DNA of 64,000 nucleotides from Bradyrhizobium canariense (GCF_019402665.1 NZ_VSST01000010.1:1-64000), one strand, 5' to 3'; positions 17,092 through 27,378 are shown, counted from the stretch's first letter. Notes: generated by a model not told the origin, from the letters alone. Translations and numbers: made by a program.

Positions 17092-20072
17092 ACGCACAGC
17101 CATTCCGGCTACCAAGCGGGGGACTGGTCGATCGCACTCAGACGTTGTCCTTCCGCTTCGATGGGAAGACCTACGATGGCCATCCTGGCGATACCCTAGC
17201 CTCGGCGCTGCTCGCAAACGGCGTGCGGCTGCTCGGTCGGTCTTTCAAGTATCACCGCCCACGCGGAGTCCTCTCGGTCGGCTCCGAGGAGCCGAACGCT
17301 CTAGTCGAGTTGCGCACGGGCGCAAGGCGTGAGCCGAACACACGGGCGACAATCATCGAATTGTTCGAGGGGCTTGAGGCAACGAGTCAGAACCGTTGGC
17401 CCTCGCTCGGTTGCGACTTCTTGTCAGTGGACCGTCTCGCTGGATCCGCGTTGGTCGCTGGATTCTACTATAAGACCTTCATGTGGCCGGCTGCGTTTTG
17501 GGAAAAGCTATACGAGCCGGTGATCCGCCGTGCCGCGGGGCTAGGGCGCGCCGCCCGATTCGCGGACCCTGACCATTACGAGAAGGCCTTCGCTTTTTGC
17601 GACGTTTTGGTTATCGGTGCTGGGCCGGCGGGCCTCTCTGCCGCGCTCACAGCGGGCCGTAGTGGCGCGCGCGTTATCCTCTGCGATGAGGATTTTCGCT
17701 TGGGCGGGCGTCTGCTCGCCGAGAGGCGTGAAATTGACGGACGTCCCGCCGCTGATTGGGTGGCGGCTACATTGGCTGAGCTTGCTGCTCTCTCCGAAGT
17801 GCGCACTATGCTCCGGACCAGCGTGTTTGGGCTCTATGACCACGGGATCTTCGGCGCGGTTGAACGTGTCAACGATCACGTTGCCGTTCCGCCAGCTCAT
17901 CAGCCGCGTCAGCGCGGTTGGCGGATCTATACGAAGCGCGCGATCCTTGCGTCCGGAGCGCTCGAACGGCCGATCGTCTTCCCTGGTAACGATCGGCCCG
18001 GGGTCATGCTTGCGGGCGCTGTGCGCGCGTACGTCAATCGCTTTGGTGTCCTTCCCGGTCGTGAGATTGTCGTCTTTACGACGGGCGACAACGGCTGGGC
18101 CACGGTTTGCGATCTGGTGGCGGCCGGGGTGCGCTTGTCAGCGATCGTCGATTCGCGCAGCGAAATCGACCCAACGTTTAAAGCGCTCGCCGAGCGTGCT
18201 GGCGCACGGGTGTTTGCGGGCGGCGCGGTCGAAGCAACGCAAGGTGGGCATCACGTACGGGGCGTCGTAGTACGCGATAGCTCTGGGAAGCACACGACGC
18301 TGTCTTGCGATCTGCTGGCGGTTTCCAATGGTTGGAATCCGACACTTCACCTCACCTCCCACCAGAATGGCAGACCGATTTGGAACGAGGATGTGCAGGC
18401 GTTTGTGCCTGGCACGCTGCCGCCGGGTCTAGCTGTCGGGGGGAGCGCCGCTGGCCGTTTCACGCTTGCCCAGGCGCTGGAAGATGGCGCGCGGCTTGGC
18501 CGCGAGGCGGCAGTGGAGATCGGCTTCCGTCCGACCCACATCGAGCCCATTCCGACGACGGACGCCGAGACGAACCGCGTCAAGCCGATTTGGCGCGTGA
18601 GGGGCGGCAGAGGCAAGGCTTTTGTCGATTTCCAGAACGATGTGACAGAGAAAGACGTCGAGTTAGCGGCGCGGGAAGGCTTCCGTTCGGTTGAACATCT
18701 TAAGCGCTACACGACGCTCGGTATGGCAACCGACCAGGGGAAGACCTCCAACATCGCCGGTCTCGCCATCATGGCCGAGCAAACGGGTAGGGCGATTTCC
18801 GATACTGGTACTACTGTTTTCCGGCCTCCTTTTACGCCGGTTGCAATCGGTGCTCTCGCCGGCCATCACCGGGGGAAAGATTTCCGCCCCGTACGCCTCG
18901 CGCCGACCCATGACTGGTCGCGGGAGCAAGGGGCGGTCTTTGTCGAGACGGGCCAGTGGCTGCGGGCCCAATACTATCCGAAGCCCGGCGAGCAGGATTG
19001 GCTGACCACGGTCACCCGCGAGGTGCTTGCCGTCCGCACTGGAGTTGGCCTCTGTGATGTCTCGACACTCGGCAAAATCGATATTCAGGGCAGAGATACC
19101 GCCGAGTTCTTGGAACGGGTCTACATCAATGGCTGGAAGGCACTGCCAGTTGGCAAGGCCCGGTACGGACTGATGTTGCGTGAGGATGGCTTCGTCATGG
19201 ACGACGGTACCACCTCGCGTCTGCGTGAAAATCATTTCCTCATGACCACCACGACAGCGAACGCCGGCAAGGTGATGCAGCATCTCGAATTCTGCCATCA
19301 GGTGCTTTGGCCGAAGCTCGATGTGCGGATGGTCTCGGTGTCCGAACAATGGGCGCAGGCCGCGATCGCCGGCCCGAAATCCCGCGAGGTCCTGCGCGAT
19401 ATCTTGGATGCCGTGCACGATATTTCGAACGAGGCTTTCCCATACCTGGCCGCGCGCGAAGTCACGGTCAACGGGGGTATCCCGGCGCGGCTGTTCCGGA
19501 TCTCGTTCTCGGGCGAGCTGGCCTACGAGCTCGCCGTGCCTGCCGACTATGGCGAGGCGATGATGCGCGCGCTGATGGCCGCGGGCTCGCCGCACGGGAT
19601 CACGCCTTACGGCACGGAGGCGCTCGGCGTCATGCGTCTCGAGAAGGGCCATGTTGCCGGCAACGAACTTAATGGCCAAACGACAGCCCGCGATCTCGGG
19701 CTTGGCAAGATGATGTCCTCCAAGAAGGATTTCATCGGCCGGCTGATGGCCCGGCGAGAGGCGCTCTTGCAAAGCGACCGCCCGACGCTGGTGGGATTGC
19801 GACCAATCAACAACGCTGAGCGGCTACGGGCCGGTGCTCATTTCATCTCCATGGGCCGCACCGCCAACACGGACAATGACGAGGGTTACATGACGTCGGT
19901 AGCCTATTCACCAAGCCTGGGGCACTGGATCGGGCTGGGCCTGCTTAAGAATGGGCCTCGCCGGGTTGGAGAGCGTATCCGTGCCGTTGACCCGGTACGC
20001 AATAGCGAGATCCACGTGGAGATTTGCTCGCCCATCTTTGTTGATCGTGAAGGTACCCGCCTGCATGGCTGA
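17088..20072 (+). CDS. soxA: Sarcosine oxidase alpha subunit
   Basis: The 994-residue subunit has the usual domain order: an N-terminal ferredoxin-like part (TYDGHPGDTLASALLANGVR), an NAD-binding flavoprotein domain (CDVLVIGAGPAGLSAALTAG near residue 178) and a C-terminal aminomethyltransferase domain with GCVT-like segments (VGLCDVSTLGKIDIQGRDTA near 650, GELAYELAVPADYG near 810, GTEALGVMRLEKGHV near 845). It passes the imine intermediate to tetrahydrofolate, giving 5,10-methylene-THF. The start at 17088 was chosen over 16995 because it overlaps the soxD stop as ATGA and the family begins there. It overlaps soxG by 8 bp. Confidence 0.95.
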   Translation: MNAQPFRLPSGGLVDRTQTLSFRFDGKTYDGHPGDTLASALLANGVRLLGRSFKYHRPRGVLSVGSEEPNALVELRTGARREPNTRATIIELFEGLEATSQNRWPSLGCDFLSVDRLAGSALVAGFYYKTFMWPAAFWEKLYEPVIRRAAGLGRAARFADPDHYEKAFAFCDVLVIGAGPAGLSAALTAGRSGARVILCDEDFRLGGRLLAERREIDGRPAADWVAATLAELAALSEVRTMLRTSVFGLYDHGIFGAVERVNDHVAVPPAHQPRQRGWRIYTKRAILASGALERPIVFPGNDRPGVMLAGAVRAYVNRFGVLPGREIVVFTTGDNGWATVCDLVAAGVRLSAIVDSRSEIDPTFKALAERAGARVFAGGAVEATQGGHHVRGVVVRDSSGKHTTLSCDLLAVSNGWNPTLHLTSHQNGRPIWNEDVQAFVPGTLPPGLAVGGSAAGRFTLAQALEDGARLGREAAVEIGFRPTHIEPIPTTDAETNRVKPIWRVRGGRGKAFVDFQNDVTEKDVELAAREGFRSVEHLKRYTTLGMATDQGKTSNIAGLAIMAEQTGRAISDTGTTVFRPPFTPVAIGALAGHHRGKDFRPVRLAPTHDWSREQGAVFVETGQWLRAQYYPKPGEQDWLTTVTREVLAVRTGVGLCDVSTLGKIDIQGRDTAEFLERVYINGWKALPVGKARYGLMLREDGFVMDDGTTSRLRENHFLMTTTTANAGKVMQHLEFCHQVLWPKLDVRMVSVSEQWAQAAIAGPKSREVLRDILDAVHDISNEAFPYLAAREVTVNGGIPARLFRISFSGELAYELAVPADYGEAMMRALMAAGSPHGITPYGTEALGVMRLEKGHVAGNELNGQTTARDLGLGKMMSSKKDFIGRLMARREALLQSDRPTLVGLRPINNAERLRAGAHFISMGRTANTDNDEGYMTSVAYSPSLGHWIGLGLLKNGPRRVGERIRAVDPVRNSEIHVEICSPIFVDREGTRLHG

Positions 20073-20682
20073 GCAAGCAACCTCTTCCTGGTGCCGGCGC
20101 GACGCTTGGGCCGCCATCATCCAGGTCGGCCAGATCGGGGCGGCGGGCGAGCCCGGCGTCAAGGTGCAGCTTCCAGCCAACCTGCAACTTGCGACTTTGA
20201 TCGCAACGACCGGTTCAACCGGCCTCGAGCGTATCACCAAGCAGCTGGTAGGGCTTGACCTGCCTCGATCAGCCTCGATCGCGCTGAGTGCCACGCATGG
20301 CTTGGCATGGTCAGGCCCCGGCCAGTGGATGCTCTTGGCTCGGCAACGAGCAGGCTTCTCTGAACTCACGAGCCTGCTTTCAGACGAGGCGGCTGTTAGC
20401 GACCAGGGCGACGCCCGGGCGGCACTGTGCGTTTCAGGAAGGCGGGCACGAGAGGTTCTCGCAAAGGGGGCGATGATCGATCTCCATGGGAAAGCGTTTC
20501 CCGTCGGCGCGACCGCCTTGACGAGCTTTGCGCATGTCGGTGTGCAGCTATGGCGAATAAAGGATGGGCCCGATGGCCCGGCTTTCGAAATCCTCGTGTC
20601 GCGCAGCATGGCGGCTAGCTTTTGGTCGTGGTTTGCGGCGTCCGCTGCGGAGTTCGGTTGTAACGTGGCCCGTCCTGGCTGA
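20065..20682 (+). CDS. soxG: Sarcosine oxidase gamma subunit
   Basis: The 205-residue protein is a short GCVT-like subunit of the heterotetramer. Visible features are [20 protein letters not shown] near residue 20, GPGQWMLLA near 87 and the C-terminal [16 protein letters not shown] block. The start at 20065 overlaps the soxA end, as is common in this operon. No truncation is seen. The four sox genes are intact and tightly packed, so the complex should be functional. Confidence 0.93.
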   Translation: MAEQATSSWCRRDAWAAIIQVGQIGAAGEPGVKVQLPANLQLATLIATTGSTGLERITKQLVGLDLPRSASIALSATHGLAWSGPGQWMLLARQRAGFSELTSLLSDEAAVSDQGDARAALCVSGRRAREVLAKGAMIDLHGKAFPVGATALTSFAHVGVQLWRIKDGPDGPAFEILVSRSMAASFWSWFAASAAEFGCNVARPG

Positions 20683-20747
20683 TTGCGTTCGCGCGAACTT
20701 GGCCTCGGCTTGATAAAGGGAGAGTCCGCCACCTGGCGGTGAGTGAG

Positions 20748-21608
20748 ATGTCCAATTCCATGATTCTCGCCTTGTCTTGCCCCGATCGGCCCGGGATCGT
20801 CTCGGCGATTTCAGCGATCCTGTTCGAAGCCGGTTGCAATATCCTTGATGCCCAGCAATTCGATGATACCGAGACCAGCCGCTTTTTCATGCGCGTTGTG
20901 TTCGATCGCCTCGAGCACGCGAAATCGACGGCGGAGATAGCTGCAGCCATCGAGGAGCTGGCCCAGCGCCTCTCAATGAGATTTACGCTCCGACAGAGGA
21001 CGGCAAGAAAACGCGTGATGTTGATGGTCTCCAAGTTTGATCATTGTCTTGCCGACTTGCTCTATCGTTGGCGCAATGGCGAGCTACCGATGGACGTGAC
21101 GGCGATCGTCTCGAACCATGGCCGCGAGCACTTGGCCTCGAGCGACCTCGCCAAGCTGCCATTCCATCATTTTCCAGTCACCAAGCAGACCAAGATGGAG
21201 CAAGAGGATAAGATCTGGGAGCTGGTGCAGGAGACCAACACCGACCTGGTCGTCCTCGCGCGTTACATGCAGATTCTCTCGGATGGCTTCTCAGCCAAGC
21301 TGTCAGGGCGCTGCATTAACATTCATCACTCGTTCCTGCCCGGCTTCAAGGGAGCCAAGCCCTATCACCAGGCCCACGAGCGCGGCGTGAAATTGATCGG
21401 CGCGACGGCGCACTACGTGACCTCCGATCTCGACGAGGGGCCTATCATCGAGCAAGACGTTGAACGGATCTCGCATCGCGACACGCCGGACGATCTCGTC
21501 CGCAAGGGGCGCGACATAGAACGACGCGTACTAGCACGGGCCGTCCGTCATCACCTCGAGGACCGCGTGGTGCTCAATGGAAGGAAAACCGTTGTCTTCA
21601 CCGGCTGA
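20748..21608 (+). CDS. purU: Formyltetrahydrofolate deformylase
   Basis: The 286-residue enzyme hydrolyses 10-formyl-THF to formate and THF. It has an N-terminal ACT domain ([20 protein letters not shown]) and a formyltransferase domain with the catalytic triad visible as Asn and His in [20 protein letters not shown] and Asp in [14 protein letters not shown]. It follows soxG by 65 bp and closes the one-carbon route: methyl of sarcosine to methylene-THF (SoxBDAG), to formyl-THF (FolD) and to formate (PurU). A GTG at 20739 is in frame; ATG 20748 is preferred. Confidence 0.93.
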   Translation: MSNSMILALSCPDRPGIVSAISAILFEAGCNILDAQQFDDTETSRFFMRVVFDRLEHAKSTAEIAAAIEELAQRLSMRFTLRQRTARKRVMLMVSKFDHCLADLLYRWRNGELPMDVTAIVSNHGREHLASSDLAKLPFHHFPVTKQTKMEQEDKIWELVQETNTDLVVLARYMQILSDGFSAKLSGRCINIHHSFLPGFKGAKPYHQAHERGVKLIGATAHYVTSDLDEGPIIEQDVERISHRDTPDDLVRKGRDIERRVLARAVRHHLEDRVVLNGRKTVVFTG

Positions 21609-21806
21609 AACGAGCCTGGACAACAACCACGTCAAAGCAAGGTCGTGTTGGCCAGGAATTTCGCCCGTTCGATCGGCCCTCATCGGACGCGACGAACGAT
21701 TGATGCCGCGCGGCAGTAAAGCGATCGGCCGGCTAGGCGTGCCGTGCGCACACACGTGCAGCCCTGGTCCGGGATTTCCTCTCCCGTTCTTTTCGGGGTG
21801 ATCGAG

Positions 21807-21935
21807 ATGCCACCTCTATGGGTCGACCCGTCGCTGGATAACGTTGAGCTCTCGCCGGCGGCTATTCATGGGTGGGCGTTCGTGGCAGCGCTCGTCAATC
21901 TCGCCTTTGTCTGCTTGGTGATATTTTTTTCCTGA
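21807..21935 (+). CDS. Possible 42-residue small membrane protein
   Basis: ATG 21807 opens a 42-codon frame, MPPLWVDPSLDNVELSPAAI followed by a hydrophobic stretch HGWAFVAALVNLAFVCLVIF and a stop at 21935. A single transmembrane helix in the C-terminal half is clear. The ribosome site is modest (GGGGTGATCGAG). The role is unknown and the frame could be chance, but composition and position 200 bp after purU are compatible with a real small protein. Confidence 0.35.
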   Translation: MPPLWVDPSLDNVELSPAAIHGWAFVAALVNLAFVCLVIFFS

Positions 21936-22149
21936 GCACCTGCACTCAGGAGACCATGGCACAGGATTTCAGAACCGAAATGGCGAGAACTAGAACTCGA
22001 GCGCTCGGCCGATGGCGCGGACCGGGCGGGCGAAACCGGGCAAGCTTGCTCCGATTTTCGCCGCTTAAGTATCCATGATCTAGAACAAGTCGCTTCCGCG
22101 GCATGAAGCTGTATACATTTCGGATACCAAGCGGGAGGGGACAATCCGT

Positions 22150-22430
22150 GTGGCCTTGCATTTCGACGTGAGTGAATACGAGGGCCGCATCGTGAAATGC
22201 AGGAAGTCCATGGAGGCGAGGCGCCTCGACGGCATGCTGCTCTTCAAGCAAGAGAGCATGTACTACCTGACTGGCTTTGACCGGATCGGGTATCTCTCAT
22301 TCCAGGTATTGTACCTCGACAGCAAAGGCGCGGTGTCGCTTCTCACCAGGGCTCCGGACGCTGTACTGGCGCGTCAACCGTCCCGATGATCCCGGACATC
22401 GATATCTGGACTGACCGGAAGGTGCACACG
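22150..22430 (+). pseudogene. Truncated creatinase-like M24 gene (relic paralogue of 44849-46003)
   Basis: A GTG start after GGAGGGG opens ALHFDVSEYEGRIVKCRKSM and then MLLFKQESMYYLTGFDRIGY with LSFQVLYLDSKGAVSLLTRA. This is almost the same as the N-terminal domain encoded at 44849-46003. The frame is lost at about 22380; the other frame still reads IPDIDIWTDR, matching ISDIEIWKDR in the intact copy, and then similarity stops. Only about 90 of 384 residues survive, so it is a dead partial duplicate. Confidence 0.85.
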
Positions 22431-22884
22431 TGGCCTGGAAGTCACTACGGAAAGAGGTCTCTGATCCGCTTAACGGACTGAACCACGCGAACGACGATAC
22501 CCATGCGGCCATACGATGAGAAATGCGGTCGCGCTTGGCGCGAGCTGTCGTTTGCTGAAACGAGCGTTGGAGAATTCGATGGAAGCTATCGAATACCTCC
22601 GCCTCACCCAAAAATTAGCCGCTGGAGATCCTGCATCCATTCAAGATAGCTGACGATGATCGCGGTCAACGTGGCTGGGAAGGCTGGCGACAGGCGCTCG
22701 CGGCCGAGCTTGCCAATCGCGAGAGCCGGTCGAGCCGGAAGGATTTTTGAAGGTCCGCGGCTTGGATGCCGTGGAGTTCGTCATCTCTGGCTGAAGTAGA
22801 CGATCAATAAGCATCTCAGACTCGCAGAAGCGAACGATTAGCTTTCGTAACTTGAGTAGCCGCGCCTGCGATTCCTAATCTCCC
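22431..22884. other. Degraded stretch between M24 relic and pabA
   Basis: No supported gene. Short coding-like fragments occur (for example ALENSMEAIEYLRLTQKLA on the plus strand near 22560-22620) but I could not assign them to a family. Confidence 0.4.
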
Positions 22885-23460
22885 TCAGGAGGTCTCTGAG
22901 AGTCGCAAGAAATTTGTAAGCAATATGTCCCCTTGTGGAGTAAGTATCGATTCCGGATGGAACTGCACGCCATAGGTCGGTTGATAGCGATGTGCGAGGG
23001 CCATGATCTCGCCTTCGTCCGAACGCGCCGTCACCCTGAGATGCGGCGCGCATGACTCGAGCTCAACAACAAGGGAATGGTAGCGTCCGGCGCAAAGCGG
23101 CGACGGGAGTTCTTTGAAGAGCCCTCGGCCCTCATGCGCTACGTACGAGGAGCGGCCGTGCATGGGGCGACGTGCACGCGCAATGCGTCCGCCGAAGACG
23201 CTCCCAATACACTGGTGTCCGAGGCAGATACCGAGAATTGGCACGCGACCCGAAAGTTCGCGGACGACGGCCGTAGATATTCCGGCCTCACTTGGGGTGC
23301 AGGGACCGGGGGAAATGACCACTGCGCGTGGCTTGAGGCCGGCAACATCGCTGACGCTGACCTCGTCGTTCCGGATCACTTCCGTTGCTTCGCCAAGCTT
23401 GCGGAAGTAGCGCGCAATGTTGAAGACGAAGGAGTCGTAGTTGTCGATGATGACAATCAA
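22885..23460 (-). CDS. pabA: Aminodeoxychorismate/anthranilate synthase glutamine amidotransferase component
   Basis: The 191-residue class I amidotransferase has VIIDNYDSFVFNIARYFRKL at the start, ISPGPCTPSEAG near residue 50, the nucleophile elbow ILGICLGHQCIG near 76 and the His-Glu pair in YGVQFHPES near 170. It supplies ammonia from glutamine to the chorismate-binding partner encoded upstream. The start codon appears to be TTG at 23460, overlapping the TGA stop of the pabB frame, so translation should be coupled. The identity of the partner (PIKGT motif) favours PabA rather than TrpG. Confidence 0.85.
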   Translation of the reverse strand: MIVIIDNYDSFVFNIARYFRKLGEATEVIRNDEVSVSDVAGLKPRAVVISPGPCTPSEAGISTAVVRELSGRVPILGICLGHQCIGSVFGGRIARARRPMHGRSSYVAHEGRGLFKELPSPLCAGRYHSLVVELESCAPHLRVTARSDEGEIMALAHRYQPTYGVQFHPESILTPQGDILLTNFLRLSETS

Positions 23461-24867
23461 AATGCACCAGATATTTCAGCACGAAATGTGTCAAAGATTC
23501 GCTGCGCCTTGGCGAGCGTCTCTTCGTATTCGGCCTCTGGATCCGACATCGCCGTTACGCCGCTACCTGCACGAAACGAGGCTAGGCCGTCGTCGATCGT
23601 GACAGTGCGGATCGCGATATTCGTGTCCATGTGCCCGTTGAAGCTGATAAGGCCGATCGCCCCGCAATAGACGTCTCGCGCCGCCCCCTCGATTTCTGCG
23701 ATAATTTCCATCGATCGCACCTTTGGCGCCCCTGTAATGGAGCCTCCGGGAAAACAAGCTCGAAGCAGGCTAACTGCGTCTTGGTCGTCTGCAAGTTCAC
23801 CCGTAACGATCGATACGAGGTGGTGCACTGAGGCATAGGATTCGAGGCCACACAGCGCTGGAACGTCGATCGAATGTGGAGTGCAAACGCGCGACAGATC
23901 GTTGCGCATGAGGTCGACGATCATAGTATTCTCGGCACGGTCCTTTTCGGATGCGACTAGGATTTCAGCGCGGCGCTGGTCTTCCTTTGAATCAGCAGAA
24001 CGCGCGATCGTGCCTTTGATGGGGCGCGTTTCGACCTGTCGTCCGTAAAGCCTGAGGAATCGTTCCGGCGAGCTCGATGCAATGGTGAGCTTGCCGTAGC
24101 GCAGGAGGGCTGCAAACGGTGCCGCGTTCAATGATCGCAGCTGGCAATAGAAGGCAAGAGGATCAAATGAGGTCGACAGGCGGGCGCTGAAGCGCTGCGC
24201 AATATTAGCCTGGAAGACCTCTCCAGCCAGAATCAAGTCGATGACGCGCTGTACCGCCGCAATGGAGCCCTCACGGCTGAAGTTCGAATGCCATGCCGCA
24301 GCTCCGCCGGGGGAGTCGTTCCCCGACGTCTTTGGGCCCGCAAGCAATGCTGCTGCAAACTCGTCGGCTCGACGGCGTGCGCGCTCGGCGCGACGTGCGG
24401 GATCCTGCTCCGGCCATCCGGTAGAAACGAGCCAGCATCTATCGTCACGGTGGTCGTAGCTGATGACCACGTCAGAAATGGAGGATGGATTGGGGCAAAC
24501 GCTGACCGGGAAACGTCGGCGCCGACAATCGCTCCAGAGTCCTGTTCAGATCGTAAGCAAGGAAGCCGGCCGCGCCTCCCTGGAACGGCGGGAGATCAGG
24601 ACGGTGCTCTTGCGGATACTTGGCGAGCAGGGTGCGAGGGACTTCCCATGGATCGCCCTCGAAAGCCCCTCCGTTGCAACTCGCTTGTCCGTCCGCGACG
24701 ATGTAGGTGCTGAACGGGTCGCAGGTCAGATATGAGTAGCGCCCGAGCAACTCATGCCTTGCTGCGCTATCGAAAAACGTGAGGTGTGCTCGATGCGCGA
24801 GACATCGCATCGCTGTGACCGGCTCAATCCACTGCAGCTCGCGGACGTGCATGGGACTGTCAGTCAC
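23457..24867 (-). pseudogene. pabB: Aminodeoxychorismate synthase component I, split by a frameshift
   Basis: Two consecutive minus-strand frames encode one PabB. Codons from 24867 give the N-terminal part (MTDSPMHVRELQWIEPVTAM, then GGAAGFLAYDLNRTLERL) and stop at 24472. The next frame, readable from DVVISYDHRDD at about 24485, gives the chorismate-binding domain to 23457 with ETRPIKGTIAR (the Lys of PIKGT distinguishes PabB from TrpE), EKDRAENTMIVDLMRNDLSR and FPGGSITGAPKVRSMEII. The two frames differ by one base near 24475-24490. If this is real the enzyme would be two polypeptides or inactive; if it is a sequence error the gene is intact. Confidence 0.8.
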
Positions 24868-24968
24868 CGACGACTGGCGTGTTGTGAGGCGTGCTCCGAT
24901 TGTGACCCCGACTCCAACGAAAGCGACGCTCGTCGGGGACCCGCAAGCTCTTGAGATCGATTGTCAGG

Positions 24969-25328
24969 TTAACCCCGCCAGTGGACACAGTGCCGCCTAG
25001 TAACTTGGCTCTTCGCTGCCGTTGAGGCCAAACGCGCATCTGTTGATACATTATAGTCCGCCGCGAACCGTAGCTCCCGGAGCGGTCGCACGCGCCTGAT
25101 CGATTCTTGGTACAGATCATGCGCCTTGTAAGCTGCGAGTTCCGTCTCGTTGTCGAACTCACCATAGACCACAACGTCGACATCGTTGCCGAGCTGGTCG
25201 ACCTTGCGATTGCGAGCGACCTCGAGCCGGAGTGCATGTGGGATTGTGGTGAGTACCGATAGGCCTTCGATGATCTGGTCGATATGGACCTTATCCTTGG
25301 GGGTGAACAAGACGATGTGACGAATCAT
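24969..25328 (-). CDS. Dabb (stress responsive A/B barrel) domain protein
   Basis: The 119-residue product begins MIRHIVLFTPKDKVHIDQII and contains DVDVVVYGEFDNETELAAYK then AHDLYQESIRRVRPLRELRF, the ferredoxin-like alpha/beta barrel typical of Dabb proteins. The C-terminal 25 residues are not conserved-looking. The start at 25328 is chosen over 25364 because the domain begins right there. It lies 100 bp upstream of pabB on the same strand. No catalytic role can be given; the family includes small dimeric proteins of unknown function and some cyclases. Confidence 0.75.
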   Translation of the reverse strand: MIRHIVLFTPKDKVHIDQIIEGLSVLTTIPHALRLEVARNRKVDQLGNDVDVVVYGEFDNETELAAYKAHDLYQESIRRVRPLRELRFAADYNVSTDARLASTAAKSQVTRRHCVHWRG

Positions 25329-25493
25329 GGGTGACCGTTGGGTGATATCGGAAGTACGTCGCATAACTATCTTGGCATCGACCCCGCTGCAACTCTATCG
25401 CCGGTCGCTGTGTCGCTCGGCAAGACGGTCGGTGGTTTGGCATCTTGCGATCGCCTGCGGTTTTCAACGAAGCTCATCAGATCTTATTTCTGC

Positions 25494-26129
25494 TCAGGAA
25501 GCGGAAAGGGCAAGGCGCTCAATCGTTTGAATGTGGCGTGCGAGCAGGTTACAGGCTTGATCGACCCTGCGCGCTCGCAGTGCCTGCAGAATCAGGCGGT
25601 GATCCTGGTTGGACCGTGGTCGCCAGCCGACACTTCGCGCCATCGCGAACATCAATCGTGAATTTTCAATTTGTAGTCCGTCAAGGCTCGCTAGCAGGCG
25701 CGGCATCGCGCAGGGCGCCACCAGCGCCTGGTGAAAGCGGCGGTTCGCCGTCTCAAACTCCTGAATGGTCTGGGCATTGTCTGCTTCAATCAGGGCGAGC
25801 TCGATCCGTGCCAAATGGGTGGATGTGAGTATTGGAGCGGCATTGCGCAACGCGACCACCTCGAGCGCAGCACGCATCTCGGCGATCTCCTTCAGTAAAT
25901 TAGTGTCGAGCGGGGCTACCCGCACACCGCGACGGGGCACAGCGACGACAAGATGTCGGGCCTCCAGTTGCCGAAAAGCCTCGCGCACCGGAACGTGGCT
26001 GGAATTGAATTCCCGCGCGACAAGATCCTGCCGGAGCGGGACGTCTGGCTGCAGCGCGCCGCTGATGATGCGCTCACCGAGTGACTCCGCGATGCGCGCC
26101 GCAATCGTCGTGTTCTCGTCAGTCATCAT
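25494..26129 (-). CDS. bioR: GntR-family biotin operon repressor
   Basis: The 211-residue GntR/FCD regulator has an N-terminal winged helix (LGERIISGALQPDVPLRQDL then SSHVPVREAFRQLEARHLVV) and an all-helical FCD effector domain with NRRFHQAL and DHRLILQALRA. It is divergent from bioB with a 203-bp gap that contains a perfect inverted repeat of TTATCTATTA type. In alphaproteobacteria the biotin operon is controlled by BioR, a GntR protein of this size encoded beside bio genes and binding TTATCTATAA-like boxes. Position and site make BioR very likely; effector binding cannot be judged from sequence. Confidence 0.8.
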   Translation of the reverse strand: MMTDENTTIAARIAESLGERIISGALQPDVPLRQDLVAREFNSSHVPVREAFRQLEARHLVVAVPRRGVRVAPLDTNLLKEIAEMRAALEVVALRNAAPILTSTHLARIELALIEADNAQTIQEFETANRRFHQALVAPCAMPRLLASLDGLQIENSRLMFAMARSVGWRPRSNQDHRLILQALRARRVDQACNLLARHIQTIERLALSAS

Positions 26130-26284
26130 AGATTATTTATCATTGCTTCTCCGTCGATGGTCGACATAAGGCCGACTGGCTTTGCAGAATTTCTGCAATC
26201 CCTGCAGACTTTCGCGGTCTTTGAGCGTCGGCATACGGTTATGTTTGATGTTGGAAGGCAAAGAAGGCAGGAACGGGCGGCCAC

Positions 26285-26315
26285 ATAATAGATAATCGCC
26301 AAGATTATCTATTAT
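26285..26315. promoter_or_regulatory. Perfect 13-bp inverted repeat, probable BioR operator
   Basis: ATAATAGATAATC (26285-26297) and GATTATCTATTAT (26303-26315) are exact inverted copies separated by GCCAA. Each arm contains TTATCTATTA or its complement, one base from the published BioR box TTATCTATAA. It ends 17 bp before the bioB ATG, so a bound protein would block the promoter or ribosome access. It lies 156 bp from the bioR start and may serve only bioB; AT-rich sequence ATAGATTATTTAT beside the bioR ATG may be a weak second site. Confidence 0.75.
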
Positions 26316-26332
26316 AAGGAAGGGCGAGACTT

Positions 26333-27328
26333 ATGGTTGCTGCCATGGGAATGGAACGGAATGACGAGGGCAACAGAGCGCCGGTCCGCCATGTCTGGCA
26401 GCGCGCCGAGACCGAAGCACTCTATGGGCTGCGGTTTGCCGACCTGATGTTGCAGGCGCAGAGCGTTCATCGCAAGAACTTCGATCCAAACCGCGTCGAA
26501 ACAGCAAGCCTGCTCAGCATCAAGACCGGTGGCTGTCCGGAAGACTGCGGCTATTGCTCGCAGAGCGCGCACTACGACACCGGTCTGAAAGCCACCCGCT
26601 TGATGGATCGCGCCGAAGTGGTCGCCATCGCCCAATCCGCCAAGGACGCTGGCGCGACGCGCTTCTGCATGGCTGCGGCCTGGCGCAGTCCGAAAGACCG
26701 CGATCTCGATCAAGTCTGCGAGAGGGTTAGCGCGATTAAAGGTCTCGGCATGGAAACCTGCGTCACGCTCGGGATGCTGACGTCGAAGCAGGCCGCACGG
26801 CTGTCCGAGGCTGGGCTCGACTTTTACAATCACAATGTCGACACCTCGCCGGAGTTCTACGGCAAGATCATCACCACCCGCACCTTGCAGGATCGCATCG
26901 ACACACTTGCGCGTGTGCGCGAGGCCGGCATCAAGGTCTGCTGCGGAGGCATTATCGGTATGGGCGAGTTCCTCGAGGACCGGCTCGGCATGCTCGTGCT
27001 GCTCGCCAATCTCCGTAAGCATCCGGAAAGCGTGCCGATCAACCTGTGGAACGAGGTCAAGGGCGTGCCAGTCAATGAAACCGCGGAGCGTCCCGATTCG
27101 ATCGCGCTGGTGCGCCTGGTTGCGACCGCCCGAATCATGATGCCGAAGAGCGTGGTGCGGTTGGCCGCCGGACGGCACAATATGACGGATGAACTGCAGG
27201 CGCTGTGCTTTTTGGCCGGCGCGAATTCGATCTTTATCGGCGACGTGCTTTTGACCACCAAAAACCCGCAGCGCGACCGCGACGTGAATTTGTTGGACCG
27301 GCTCGGCATCACGTCCGGTCTTGCCTGA
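26333..27328 (+). CDS. bioB: Biotin synthase
   Basis: The 331-residue radical SAM enzyme inserts sulfur into dethiobiotin, the last step of biotin formation. It contains the cluster motif [20 protein letters not shown] (Cys at the three CxxxCxxC positions), [35 protein letters not shown] and the conserved Arg in [22 protein letters not shown] precedes the ATG. It heads the operon bioB-panD-bioF-bioD-bioA and follows the probable BioR operator. Confidence 0.96.
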   Translation: MVAAMGMERNDEGNRAPVRHVWQRAETEALYGLRFADLMLQAQSVHRKNFDPNRVETASLLSIKTGGCPEDCGYCSQSAHYDTGLKATRLMDRAEVVAIAQSAKDAGATRFCMAAAWRSPKDRDLDQVCERVSAIKGLGMETCVTLGMLTSKQAARLSEAGLDFYNHNVDTSPEFYGKIITTRTLQDRIDTLARVREAGIKVCCGGIIGMGEFLEDRLGMLVLLANLRKHPESVPINLWNEVKGVPVNETAERPDSIALVRLVATARIMMPKSVVRLAAGRHNMTDELQALCFLAGANSIFIGDVLLTTKNPQRDRDVNLLDRLGITSGLA

Positions 27329-27378
27329 GTGAAACAGCCAACGAACACGCTGTGTGCAAACTCCAGCGTAGGCGATAA

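Noticed and set aside
21931..21950. CCTGAG-N8-CTCAGG hairpin after the small membrane protein
   Set aside because: The T run stands before rather than after the stem on the plus strand, so it is not a terminator; the stem has only six pairs.
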